DNA from: Rotaria socialis
Taxonomy: Eukaryota; Rotifera; Eurotatoria; Philodinida; Philodinidae
Direction: 5' to 3'
NCBI GenBank assembly: GCA_905331475.1
Contig: CAJNYU010004124.1
Coordinates: 62,001 to 126,000, forward strand
Length of the DNA: 64,000 nt
Part shown: positions 1 to 11,714 of the stretch, in pieces
Position numbering within the stretch: the stretch's first letter is position 1
Layout: every line of letters begins with the position of its first letter
Program-made: the position numbers and the translations under genes
The notes under the pieces: generated by a model
The model's database searches: none
The model's input: only the letters and a program-made list of their open reading frames with translations
What the model was told of the DNA's origin: nothing

Positions 1-296
1 TTATGTTGCATTAAGTGATTACCATAAAAATAACCTCTTAGATATTCTTACAGGGACCGCCATGACCTCTTCTATCATAATAGATTAATTCTTAGACTAA
101 AAAAGATTGTACTACATTAGGAGTAATCTGACAGAAAATTGATCCAACTGAAAAGATGAAGATTTCTTTCACTAACTTCGCCATTTTCCTTCGGACCTAA
201 ATACATTCATGGAGACATGAACAATGTAGCATTGAATTCGAAGCTAGAAAATATTCCTGTTTCTATTAATTATTACAATGAAACTATTTTGAGAAT

Positions 297-3200
297 ATGG
301 TATGCAGATGAGGCGTAAACAAGTCATGTCTTTTATTTTCTAGCCTCTCAACACTCGCAATTTCCTTTCCACACCGCAGACACGCCACCATAAATTGTCT
401 CGTTCAGAACTCGCGAATACCGATTATCAAATGCATAAACTGAGCGAACCTACTGTTCAAAATGACGATGCTTTTTCAAGTTCAATCGATTCTAATCATG
501 AACACCTAGACGGGTTAAAGCAAGGGTAAGCGAAATTTATCTTGTCTTCTTTCTAGGGCGCTTCAAAGTTCTTTTATCACATTAGTAAGCTTGATTCTTT
601 ATCCAAACTGAATGCTCTGGTCGCTTTACTACTGTTTGTATTGGTCATTCCTTTGATGGGAGCAGTGATCGCTATCACGATGGTCGCTGTAATATCAAAA
701 CTCAATATTCAAACAAATACAACCAATTCAACAAAAGCGACGAATACAACAATCAGTAAGTCCTAAAATTTCTTTACTAACACTACTCAACGTGATTATA
801 TTCAGTCAAGCAGTTGTCCTAACTTTCGAAGCTAGATCATTTTAAGTGTCTCGGACGTGGATGAGTTCAATTTTCAAAAATTTAAAACAAAAAATATTGA
901 CTTCACTATACGATTGGAAAGAAGAATTGTATCTTCTTACTTGACTGTTTTTGTTTCTCTGCACTTCATAACATTGTGATTCTTCGGCATTCTTACTTAG
1001 TTATATGATTGGAAAATCATTGTTCTTATTCTCCTACTTTTTGAATATGTAAAATATGCGCAAGATATGCAAGTTGCGACGAGTGACCACGGGGATACAA
1101 ATACATCATTTCATTCCTGTAGCCTTAGGTGGGGGTGTCTCGAGACTCACAAGGCTTGGCCCTACCCTAGTTTGGAATAGGGTAAGCTTGAGTAGGCTCA
1201 AACAAGAACAGTTACAGGTTTGAGTAGGCTAAATTATATCTAAGTCGTTCATTATTGTTTAGTTTTCACGTATGACTTACAGTGCCAGTAACATATGACG
1301 TATTGTTGCAAAAAAAAGTCCATATTTTCTTTATCACCAATACGAACTAGGATTCGATAAGATATTCATTGGGATTTATAAAATTTAAATCTACCAAGAA
1401 ATCAACATTGAAAAAAACGTAGCGGAAGCTGATTCGTGATCAGCTACCCAAGGGTGCCTTGATTGACGGGTGGCGGGGATGTTAACACCTCCAATATTCG
1501 AAAAATTGTCTTGCATTGTATTTCACAAAACGAAATTTACACTATCTCGAGCACAATTTTATCAGTTACCCTCGGTGATGCAATATATTAAAGTCAAAAA
1601 TCGGAAATTTATATCTGAAAATTTTGAATAATCCAAAATAATCCAGAAAAATCCGAAAAATTGTAAAAGCCTCGGAAAACAGTGAGAAAAACCAATAAAA
1701 AATGAGAAAAAATTCCTGAAAAATGGAGGAAAATGCGGAGAATCCTGAAAAGGTTTCAAAATCAGGTGGATCGGGCAACACTGGTTACTCTCGCTTAAAT
1801 TTTTTGGGTGCTCGCGACATCCTTGAGCACAGCATCTTGAAGAAAAAGTTTTTACACCGTCCCCTCCCAAAGTTGGAATGGTCATGACAGCCCTGCCGCT
1901 TCTCTATCTCATTTAGCTAGAAAATTGAGCCTACCATAGAGGAGAATCGTTCCGCCGCCTATGCCTGTAGCCCAACAACCTGACTTGAAACATTTCTCAT
2001 TTGTATCTATTTTCAACAAAGTAGGTAATATAATCTTGACACTAAAGAAAAAGTTTATGAAAGTGCAATGTGATACATACCCTTTTTCCGTTTTAAAAAA
2101 TATCTGATAAACCCTTTTTCAAAATAATAAACCTAAAAACCGTTTATTATCTTCGTCATATAAAGAAAAAAAGGTTTATAATACGTTGCACTTTCATAAA
2201 CCATCTTTATTCTTAAATGCCCTATCAAAAACGCTTTTCCCTTTATTATTCTGCGGATTTTTTCTACAGTGTATAAGACTCAGCCTGAAACAAAATGATG
2301 CTTCTGATAAATGAAAGTAATAAAAGGATATCCACTACAAGCAACTACAAACTTGAACAGATAGCATGGTAGAAATTCTATTCACAGTAATCGCATCTCC
2401 AAGTTAAAAAGAATGTACTTGGCTTCATAGAAAATATATTGAAAACAACCGAAAGAATTTCTAGTCAGTAATCATATGGATTCTTAATTGCTTAATTTTG
2501 CATGAAACAGTCCAAGCAAACAAAACTAAACTTTTTCTATTATGTCAGAGAAACTCATGAAAAACTGTGCTTATTGATGAATACTTTAGAATTCAGCAAT
2601 AAGAACAGCATCCTTGATTTCAAGAGAAGACACTTTTAAATAATTGAACTAAACCATTATTTTCAACAAAGGTAATCAACAAATCTTACTACTAGCTAGA
2701 AATACTTCAAGTCATCTATTTTTTAGTTTTTCTACCGTATAATCATGACGCAATATTGAATAAACACGCCATGAAACGTGCTATATGTTTTTTTAGTAAG
2801 ATAGTTATTCAATGAGTTTATTTTCGGATTTGTGTTACATCTGTTTTTTCCGGAAAATTCGAGTTTATTTTTTAGTATGCTCAATGGCTGGTAACATGAG
2901 TACACCAAGAAGCCAACACACAGCATCCTTATTGTTAAATGGAAATGTATTAATCAGTGGAGGATTCAATGGAGTCACTCTCAACATTGCTGAATTGTAT
3001 AATCCAACAGCAGAAATTTGGACAACTACTGCCAACCTCACTACAGCAAGATATATGCACGTGGCTGCCGTGTTAACAAACGGAAAGGTTTTAGTTACTG
3101 GAGGAAGCAATGGTGCCTATTTACCAAGTGCTGAATTGTATGATCCTACAACAGGAATTTGGACAAATACTGGCAACATGAATGTAGCAAGAGCATATTT

Positions 3201-3861
3201 TGCAGGATCTATGTTACCAAACGGAAACGTTTTAGTGTGCGGCGGATATAATGGAGCTGTTCTCAACACTGCTGAATTGTATAATCCAGCAACGGGAAAT
3301 TGGACATCTACTGGTAACATGAATTTCGCACGCAATAAACATGCAGTAGTTGTGTTAGCAAACGGCAAGGTGTTAGTTAGTGGTGGAAATAGTGGTGCCT
3401 ATTTAGCAAGTGCCGAATTGTATGATCCTGCGACGGGGATTTGGACATATACTGGCAACATGAGTGTTGGATGTGAAGAATTTACTGCTTCAGTATTATC
3501 CGATGGGAAAGTGTTAGTTTGTGGGGGGGTGGGGCTTGGTTCTAGCTATCTCAAAAGTGCTGAACTATATGATCCGGCTACAGGAACTTGGACCACTACT
3601 GGAAGCATGAATAGTACACGGGAATTTCATCGAACATCTGTATTATCGAACGGGCAAGTGTTAGTTTGTGGTGGATATAATGGTGGCTCTCTAAATGGTG
3701 CTGAATTGTATGATCCTACAACAGGAAATTGGTCAGTAACTGTTAGTATGAATTACGCACGAAATCATCACACAGCAACATTAGTGAGCGAAAAGGTACT
3801 AGTGGCAGGTGGCTATGGTGTTAGTAATTACATTATGAATGCAGAACTGTATTCGTTTTGA
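297..3861 (+). CDS. Membrane-anchored seven-blade kelch repeat protein
   Basis: Four exons join in frame: 297-299 (ATG), 344-525, 586-755, 2876-3861, giving 446 aa. All junctions are GT-AG with matching phase (0, 2, 1). Residues 2-70 are a polar, presumably cytoplasmic tail. Residues about 71-100 (start LNALVALLLFVLVIPLMG) form one membrane helix, followed by an Asn/Thr-rich linker. Exon 4 then encodes seven kelch blades of about 48 aa, each with an L-x-NG-x-VLV-x-GG strand, and all but the last with AELY(N/D)P. This predicts a type II membrane protein with a beta-propeller outside the cell; ligand unknown. The repeats are very alike, so they probably arose by internal duplication. The first exon of only 3 nt is the weakest part: translation could instead start at ATG 431 (402 nt of the frame upstream stays compatible only through the 344 splice). 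Intron 3 is unusually long (2120 nt) and contains repeats. Confidence 0.8.
756..2875 (+). other. Oversized intron 3 of the kelch gene
   Basis: This GTAAGT...TTTTAG intron is about 40 times the usual length here. No coding exon was found inside. It carries an A-rich stretch at 1600-1785 with GAAAAAT-like units, paired copies of a GAGTAGGCT motif near 1190-1230, and a palindromic element at 2040-2215. A string resembling a hAT end (reverse complement CAGGGCTGTCA) lies near 1886-1896, but no partner end was found. Confidence 0.55.
2040..2215. mobile_element. Palindromic MITE-like element in kelch intron
   Basis: The string TTTATGAAAGTGCAA near 2052-2067 reappears as its exact reverse complement near 2186-2201. 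The pairing continues imperfectly inward through CCTTTTT tracts for roughly 45 bp per arm. The loop is short and AT-rich. This is the build of a small foldback or MITE relic. No clear target duplication was seen, so the superfamily is not assigned. Confidence 0.55.
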
Positions 3862-3966
3862 ATAATTCGAGATCTCTGTCTAGCATATGACATTTTCTTT
3901 TATCATGCTTTATAAATCCAACGTGGATTGAATAGAAATCTACTTCCCATATCCTTATTTTCAGTA

Positions 3967-4325
3967 CATTCTGCTATTTATTAGAAATATTAAAATTTAA
4001 AACAGATTTACATAAGCGAGTTTCACATTTCAGATATTCACTGATAATGAGTCACAACTGATCTGTATTTATGTTGAAAATAAACCGACATGACTCGACT
4101 CTCTCACTCATTGCTGCATGCTTCCTGTCCTGTGATATTTTCTATGACGTACCAATCCTGTTAGTCTACTGCAGTAGTTATTGCACAATATCAATTTTTT
4201 ACAGAATAAGTACAGCATACTGGATACAAATTATCGGAGGTCCGAAGTTGGTGGGTTCTCGAATTACCAAATCTACTCTCCCATCAGCACACCATGACCT
4301 TCTTTTTTATGCTTGCTTTTAAAAC
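3967..4325 (+). repeat. Dispersed ~355-bp repeat, copy 1
   Basis: This segment matches the reverse complement of 23793-24149 almost throughout, from CATTCTGCTATTTATTAG at its left edge to ATGCTTGCTTTTAAA at its right. Shared landmarks include the palindrome CTACTGCAGTAG, CCTGTGATATTTT and ATCGGAGGTCCGAAGTTGG. Small indels separate the copies. No inverted termini or target duplications are evident, so the type of element is open (SINE-like or a fragment of something larger). The open reading frame inside is incidental. Confidence 0.75.
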
Positions 4326-4738
4326 TTAAATGAGTTAGCAAGCAGGCGGACGCCCACACCCTTCTATACAAGATTCTTGCCTGAAAAAAAACACATTTTG
4401 TCTTTCTGGAAAGATTCTTGTGTTCTCGCAATTCTTACATGATTCTTGTTTTCTTGCTTTTCCGGTATGACTCTTGTTTGTTGCCATTTAGGCATCCATA
4501 CGGTTGCCTCCTTCCTGTCCTATTATATTTTAATTTCAATTTAAAAAAATACAAAAAAGTACAGTACATGTGCAATGAAATATACAATAAGTTCATATAG
4601 CGTACAAAAAATTAAGAAAAATTAAAAAAATCAACGAAAAACAATTGAACCAAACTATCTATTTAACAAATGCATCTGTTATAGTTCGCCAGCGTCATCC
4701 ACAAAAAACATTTATTATGTTCAAACTTCTGTATATTT

Positions 4739-5911
4739 GGTGACCGTACATATCGTCGCGTTCACTTCGTCGCACCACATTTCGTCGCGTTCACTTCGTC
4801 GCACCACATTTCGTCGCGTTCACTTCGTCGCAATCATTTCGTCGCACGATCAATTCGTCGCAGAACATTTCGTCGCAGAAAAATTCTTTTCGTTCTGTTC
4901 GTCCCTATCTATTTGTCTCTTCTCTTTTAATGAATTATTTTTTTGTGTATAAACAATGGAAAACTTATCAGTTAATTTCTGTGTAGGTTGTGCATACTTA
5001 ACATACAACATCATGAGGAATAGATTGAGAAAAAAAATGATCTGAAGAGTTATGTTGGCTGCTATATCTTTTAAGAATTGATTTAGTTGAGATGAGCCGA
5101 GGGAGTTGATCAGTCGAATTTTAATGTCAATTTTTAATTAGATAATAGAAAACGACCGGGCTTCGGAGCATGAGAGTGTGATATTAGTGCTGAGAGAAAT
5201 GTGTTCAAGGATAAATTGGCATAACAACGAGTTATATTGATAAATGATTTTTATTTCAATTAATTGACTGATGTTCAAAAGGATCTTAGCTTTACAATCT
5301 AGATTCTGAGATCGAAGAATAAATTCCGTCGTTATTGTACGTTTTTTAGTATAGATGTAACCTTGGAGCATCATTACTTTTTCTTTTATAAAAAAAAACA
5401 GTTTTCCTGTTTGAGACATTTTTCTTGAGAAGTAGTGTGCATTGAAAGTTGAAATTGAGAAGTGAAATGTATTTTTTTTATTTCACATGGTTCCATAGTT
5501 AAGAATCTCGGATCAGTGTTTTTTAGTTTAGGTTACACTGAAATTCATGAAGCGAGTGACCATTTTGATTAGTCTTTATTAGCTTTAGCACTATCACAAT
5601 TAAATGAGAATACTATTTTTTATTGATCCTTTTGCCAAATAAAAATTATGTCTTAGCACAATTAATTATCTATCGCTTTTGTACACATCTCTGGTAATTT
5701 TTCATTTAATTTATGCTATTTCCATTGGTTATACACAAAAAAAATTCATTAAGAGAGAAGAGACAAATAGATAGGTACGAACAGAACGAAAAGAATTTTT
5801 CTGCGCGAAGTGTCGTGCGACGAAATGTTCTGCGACGAATTGATCGTGCGACGAAATGATTGCGACGAAGTGAACGCGACGAAATGTCGTGCGACGATAT
5901 GTGCTAGTGCC
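4739..5911. mobile_element. Foldback element with long TTCGTCGC-rich inverted ends
   Basis: The left arm (about 4739-4968) and right arm (about 5719-5911) are inverted copies, running from ACATATCGTCGC at the tips to a shared inner block that includes CTATCTATTTGTCTCTTCTC and GTGTATAA. Each arm is built of repeated TTCGTCGC motifs; in the left arm a 29-bp unit is tandemly repeated about three times, so that arm is longer. The 750-bp centre has no convincing gene. Long arms made of subterminal repeats are typical of foldback or Mutator-like non-autonomous elements. No target duplication could be fixed. Confidence 0.7.
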
Positions 5912-6501
5912 AAAAAAAGGATCCTTGTAAGAAACATTTCAAAAATAATGACGAATTCCGGATCTCCGACACCAATAACCTATAGTTAAAAAGATTTCAG
6001 TTACTATTTTGAGGATTTCGAGGAGTTCTTGTGTCTGCGTTTCTATTGGACGAACGAACGAACATACAAACGTACGAATTTTGCTCGCTCAGCGTATAAC
6101 CCTCCTTTCAGTACAGGGAATAAGTAATAAAAGTAATAAGATTTATTACCAATTGCCAAGCAATAGTAATACAAAGTAATAGTAATGTCTCATGTGATGA
6201 AAACCGGAAGAAAATCAGCGGTTTACCGCTAAAAATGATTTGGTATTTGCGATATGTGGTAGCACCTCTAATGATGATCCATCGAAATCGTGGATAATCT
6301 CTTTTGAGGAATATTCTATTTCAAATAGAGACTTCACAGTTTAGGTGTGAGAGAAAGATAAAAATTGTTTTATTTAAATAATAACAGTATTAAGCAAGCT
6401 ACGTATGTACATTTTTCGCTCTTGAAGAAAACACTAATATTGAAGGTTTCAAATATGTTAAGGATATTCAAAATTGTTTATTCTTGAAGTATCATAAAGA
6501 A
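5912..6501. other. Intergenic, downstream homology to paralogue 2
   Basis: No gene seen. The part nearest the gene (about 6280-6501) still aligns, as reverse complement, with sequence after the second paralogue (to about 27230), for example GAATATCCTTAACATA against GAATATCTTTAACATA. Confidence 0.5.
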
Positions 6502-7598
6502 TTAAAATCGATCGCAGCTCCTTTTTATTTCTGGTGATGTGTGGCTCAGTGATGCGTCAGACGATAGTGGCAATATGTGCAAAGCAGATCGTGCTACAAA
6601 CAAATAATATAATAATATTAATAGAATCTGCTGTATCTTTTATTCTTACTAGTTTTTTCCAGGTGAACAATCGCATCGTATATAGTGTCAGTACTTTCCG
6701 AATCAGTGACATGCTCATGATGCAATCGGGCAAACTCTTTTGGAGGATGTTTTTTCCATTTTATCTTACGATCGAATACTAGTTTGTCGAATTTTGCACC
6801 TAAATCAGTTGCTGCTTTGACTAAATTTGCCCGACTACCTAACGTAGAAATCAATGCTTTGGAATCGATGGGTTTAAGGGCATCCAATGTTGCTTGATCA
6901 AAAATATTAGGCATGAGACCATTGATATCAATAATGTTTTCTACAAACGTTTGACACATATTATTTTCGCCAGCATCATATTTGTAAAAATTTTTGTCAA
7001 CATTCGATGCTGTAGAAATTAATCGATTAAGTGTTAATGGTCTATTGGGCGTTAGGGGAATATCGTATATATCCATCAGCTCATCAGGTATAATTGGATA
7101 TTTGAGAGCAATACGTTGTGCTTTCTCAAGCTTGAGAACAGTACAAGCTGTTGTATTTTGTCCAACATTTTCAAGTAGATGTTGTAATACATTCGGTCCA
7201 CGACTATTTTCGATAGTTATCAGTAAATAGTTATGATAGAGCTCATCATAGCCAAGTTCGAGTTGCTTATCAGTGAATTTCGAATCGCTTAATAAGTCAA
7301 GTAGTTTCAGAGGAAATTCTTGAACAGGTGTACGACCAAGTTCAATTTTAAGAATGGGTTCATCACCTACTTTCTCTAATATTTTTCTTACTCGTGATGG
7401 CATTTCTGGATCATGTTTGGCTGATATAAGTAGGGATTTGTTATACTTGAACTATAAATAAAAATTTGAAAATTCATTAACATAGGTGAAATATTTAAAA
7501 AAAATCAAGATCAACTGAAATCAATATCGTACGGAATGGTTATTAAGGTTGAAATATATTCGCATTACCTGTTCCAACAGCGCGCTGGCTGCTATCAT
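6502..7598 (-). CDS. Unnamed papain-like-fold candidate, paralogue 1
   Basis: Exons on the minus strand: 7598-7569, 7451-6650, 6593-6502 (30, 802 and 92 nt; 307 aa). Introns are GT-AG with phases 0 and 1. The long open frame reads on past the true donor to a stop at 6618, but splicing to the third exon is supported because the paralogue at 25961-27044 has the same three exon lengths and a similar tail. The two proteins look roughly 80% identical. I do not recognise a named family. A His in YDELYHNYLLI (residue 83) and a Cys in NNMCQTFVE (176) resemble the His...Cys order of LRAT/NlpC-type papain-like enzymes, so a Cys hydrolase or acyltransferase-like fold is possible; this is inference only. 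There is no signal peptide or membrane helix. Confidence 0.82.
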
Positions 7599-10456
7599 TG
7601 TCGTTTGAAGTAAAATACTTAATTTAGTTCACACTTAGATTTTACTGCATCAATAATATCAAAGTTAATCTAAACAAAAAACAATCTTTCACAAATGGAT
7701 TGAATAAAATGAATGAGGCGTTGATTGAATTAATTTTACTTTCAGCCTTATCAGTAGCTAGTCTTATCCCATGATGACGTCTGCGCTTCATGTGTTCTCC
7801 TGTCATTCACTTAGCTGAGTCAATAAATTTATTAAAACTATTCGAAAGAAAACAATAATATGAAAATCGAACTTCATGCTTTTAACTAACATTTGTAAGA
7901 TTTTTTAGGTAAGATTTTTGATGAGAAACATTTTGAACTCTCATTTATTAGCGTTTACTGTATAATACTGAAGTGACATAGGAGATGTAGTTTTAATAGA
8001 TGACTTTATTTCAATATTTTCCCTCGTATTATAGTGCCAATCGTTCTTCACGCAGTGAGACGCAGTTAACCAAATAGAGAAATAAGAAGGATTAGTTTTA
8101 ATATATTTCAAATAACTATCTAAACTAAAAAGCGTATGATATAATTTATGATTAATGATAGAGCGAAGTCAGTATAGACGAATACATATTTTAATGAGTA
8201 AAGGGTGCCTATTAATATCGACACAATTAAATATTAGCAGATGGTTTTTCATCTTATTCTCGATTTCAGAGATTTTATTTGATCTCAGACCCACTAAAGG
8301 CCCTTTTTCCGATATCGTCATAAGATTGTATTCGATGAAACGATAGTTATAAAAAAAACCTTACCTTTTATATTCTCTACTGCATACATATACGCAGAAC
8401 GAAAAATATAATCGGTGCGTACCTTTTGCTAGAATGCTTGAAGTGGCAAATGCATGTCTGATACTACAAGTTATGCTTCTAGTTATATGTGTTTCTCTTG
8501 CAATCATCAAAAGCTATGTCAGATTGTCAATATTGGCATGTTTTTTTCTATTTTATCGTTCTCTATACCCATTGACGTATGTGTATGCGTGTTTTCAATG
8601 AGTAAATCGAGAATGAAGCCTTCGAAACAAAATCTAACCCAGTATTTATCAGAAGTGCTGCATTCTTCACTAAAATGCGTCAATGAAAAATATGTAAATT
8701 ATAGATAGGTTTTTCTTCATTCACCTCCAAAATATTTTTTTCTTCATTAAAGAATCTAATAATGCGACATTCGTGTTACTCAAAGGGTCGGGATCTTTTT
8801 ATGAGTTGAAATTTTAAGATAAATGAACAACGACTGCAAACCACATTAGTGACTGAATTTAGTTAAGACTAAAAGCATATCATAGATTAGTTTTATCAAT
8901 GTGCTTTTCTTCTTATAAGATTTGTGTAGTATTAAATATGCATATAATATATAAACAATTAATCATAGATACAGTGACGATGCAACGATGTACGAATAGA
9001 AGGGAGTATTTTTAAAATTAGAGGAAAATATGACCACCTATAAGAACATCTTAATTAGTTGAAATTGAGTAGAAGTCGGTATGTAAACCTTTTTTGTGCA
9101 GATGAAAATATGCGATAAAATTGTTAATTTTTTTCTATATAAATCAAACGTTTGAACGAGTTTGTACACTCCCACAGAACTATGGATTACTATGCGTTGT
9201 GTATAGAATGCTGGAGTCAGATTTAAAAAAGATGATATTTTACCCATGTTACCGAAACAGCTTCGAACTCGATTTTTTTATCACGATGTTTAGTCCCACG
9301 TGCTTCAAAGACACGATTCGTCTACTGTCAATGGAGTATCATCAACATAGTTCTAAACAATTTTTACTTTATACAATTTTATCGAATAATGAAATGCATA
9401 TTACTTTAGGAGAATTTAAATTAATTTCTTTTGATTCATCGTGATAAAAAAATACAATGATGATCGCTGATAAGCCATGATTTAATTTAATATTTCTTTG
9501 ATTCAGTGAATAGTCCTGATAAGAGTTCATATTTAAAGATTCTTCTATTTATTTATTTTTATCAATTTCATCACAATAAATTTTGGTTCAGCAAGATTGT
9601 ATAATGAAAATTGAAAAATTGATCCTATAAACAGTAGGATATCTAATGAAAAGATTCGTCTATTGTCTGATATAATTCGCCCAAATGTTGAACCAAAATG
9701 GATCTTCACCAGCTCTATCGATTGTACTAATTACTTTTTTACAGAACCCTCCTATTCTAGAGAAAAATCCGGATTTGGAGAACTACCCAGATGCATCTTA
9801 TTTTTCGAAAACTTATCGCGATTTTATTTATCACGAGACATGTTTTATCTATCGCAAGTGTTGTTTGTAGAGAGCGTAGCTTCTCAAACGAGATACTTAA
9901 AAAAAAACTAATAGCTACTAAATGATTTCCTATATCTATTTAATTATTGTACAGCTGCTTCCAACTTTATTATAGTTATTCAAAGATCATGCATTTATTA
10001 AAAGTTCCTGTACCTCTTTAAAGTTTCTACATTAATTAAAAAAACAACATCTCAGCCACATTTCAAACGAGAGACAAACCTTATTAATATATTTTCACAC
10101 ATTCTTCCAACAAATCCTGCAGCGCACTCTTTCTCTTTTATATCATTAATACCCCTGATATCGTAAATATTTGAATATTCTAATGAACTAAATACAGATT
10201 CAAATTATGAATACAAATGTTTTTATTTTGAATTTCTCTTAGAAACACTATGATGAACCTCAATAATAATAATAAAAAGGTCAACTCGTGAATATTTGAA
10301 AGTAATCAGAAATCTAATAGAAATTCAAATTTTAAGCATTTCGATTATTTCTTAAGTCATTATACGATTGATTAAGTAGCTATACGAAACCATTAAGTAG
10401 TTATGCTTAAGAAAATGCAGCAGGCAATAGTAAAAAAGTATCCCTTTTGAGAATGA
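7599..10456. other. Intergenic stretch, partly duplicated
   Basis: From 7599 to about 8580 the sequence aligns, as reverse complement, with 24990-25960 upstream of paralogue 2, with many substitutions and indels. From 8580 to 10456 I see only short open frames (e.g. 9121-9444 on +) without codon or domain signals. Confidence 0.5.
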
Positions 10457-11372
10457 ACCCTCAATATTATTGTCACCAATTATAAGAGCGAGGGAGTGGG
10501 TGTCTTTCTCAGATATGGTAACGGCTCATTTGGAAATCAAATTGGTTTTGCAATTGGCTTTACATCATTTTTGTAGTTGTTGGTAACTTCAACGACGACA
10601 AACTGCTAGATATCGTTATTGCCAATGGTAATACGAACGAAGTCAGTGTCTTTTCTGCACATGGAAATGGCTCATTTGGAAATCAAAGCAAGTTTCCAGT
10701 TGACTCTTTTCCATTCTCTATAGCTGTTGGGGATTTTAACAACGACACCATAAAGGATATCATTGTCGCTAATCAGCAATGCAATGATATGAGTGTTCTT
10801 CTTGGATATAGTAATGGATCTTTTGAAGATCAAATCAGGATTTCCACTGGCTCTACCCCACAGTCTGTAGCTGTGGGTGATTTCAATAACGATACTCGAC
10901 TGGATATCGTTGTTGGTAATTCCGGGAGCAACGATATGAGTATATTTCTTGGGTATGATAATGGATCTTTCGCGAATCAAATGAAGTTTTCAGCTGGTAC
11001 TATGCCTTGGTCGTTAGCTGTGGGTGATTTTAATAATGATACTACACTTGATATCGTGGTCACCAATTATCAGAGCAGCGGTGTGGGCGTGCTTCTTAGA
11101 TACCTGAAGATGGAATTTTTACAACAATCCACACTGACTGCTGGCAATGGTTCGCAACCTCGATCATTTGTGATTGGTGACTTTAACAATGACTATCGAA
11201 TGGATGTGATCGTTGCGAGTTCAGGTTCTTCTAGCATCGCTATATTTCTTGGATGCGGCAATTATTCTTTTGCTGATCCAACACAATATTCAACTGGCTC
11301 TAGGCCAATATCTATCGCTACTGGGGATTTTAATAACGATAATCGACTTGACGTCGTCGTTGCTAATCTACT
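10457..11372 (+). pseudogene. Broken FG-GAP/VCBS repeat gene fragment
   Basis: The translation shows at least five FG-GAP-type blades with the hallmark VGDFNNDxxLDIVV followed by VxLGYxNGSF, as in integrin-alpha-like propellers; such repeat proteins are abundant in bdelloids. It is not intact. The first part (10457-10576) is in a different frame, closed by a TAG at 10574, and the frame continues from 10573 one base over, so a frameshift lies there. A TGA sits immediately upstream at 10454, no start or signal region is present, and the last blade breaks off at 11372, where telomere-like TGTGGG units begin. The open frame then runs on only into non-homologous residues to 11454. I read this as a pseudogene truncated at both ends. 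Confidence 0.8.
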
Positions 11373-11425
11373 GTGTGGGTGTGGGTGTGTTCACGAAGAG
11401 GAGATCTTCCCACCCACCCACACTC
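11373..11425. repeat. TGTGGG units facing CCCACC hairpin
   Basis: GTGTGGGTGTGGGTGTG at 11373-11389 is followed 20 nt later by CCCACCCACCCACAC, so the segment can fold back on itself. TGTGGG is the bdelloid telomeric repeat reported for Adineta. The segment begins where FG-GAP homology stops. Confidence 0.5.
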
Positions 11426-11714
11426 ATACCCTGCTTTTCATTAAACCTCTTTAATTTTTTATTTAACGCAGGTCTTTTGTTAATTTTGAAAATCAATTCG
11501 TTAAATGCCTATTTATTTTTACATGGGATTACCTTCCGGTCTTTAGCGTACCACTATTATCAAAAGAAAAAACAACAAAATATATACTGATATCTAAATC
11601 TTTGAATAAAATTGTGTTCGCAAACAAAAAAATAATATGGATAAGGCAAATTACGAATAAGATTTATGGATTAAAAACAATATATTCATTGATTATGTTT
11701 TATTATAGTGCAAG

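Noticed and set aside
1562-1885. 107-aa Phe-rich frame on the minus strand
   Set aside because: It is the translation of an A-rich, GAAAAAT-like repetitive stretch inside the kelch intron.
2865-3368. Minus-strand frames opposite the kelch exon
   Set aside because: Antisense shadows of the repeated kelch coding sequence.
4755-4890. Regularly spaced TTCGTCGC units as a CRISPR-like array
   Set aside because: Units are short, spacers are also repeated, and an inverted partner lies 1 kb away; this is a transposon arm in eukaryotic DNA.
6618-6649. Apparent end of paralogue 1 as a 261-aa frame
   Set aside because: This reads through a GTAAGAATA donor. The spliced third exon is shared in length and partly in sequence with paralogue 2, so the early stop lies in the intron.
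9121-9444. 107-aa frame on the plus strand
   Set aside because: AT-rich composition, no domain, no splice context and no conservation signal.
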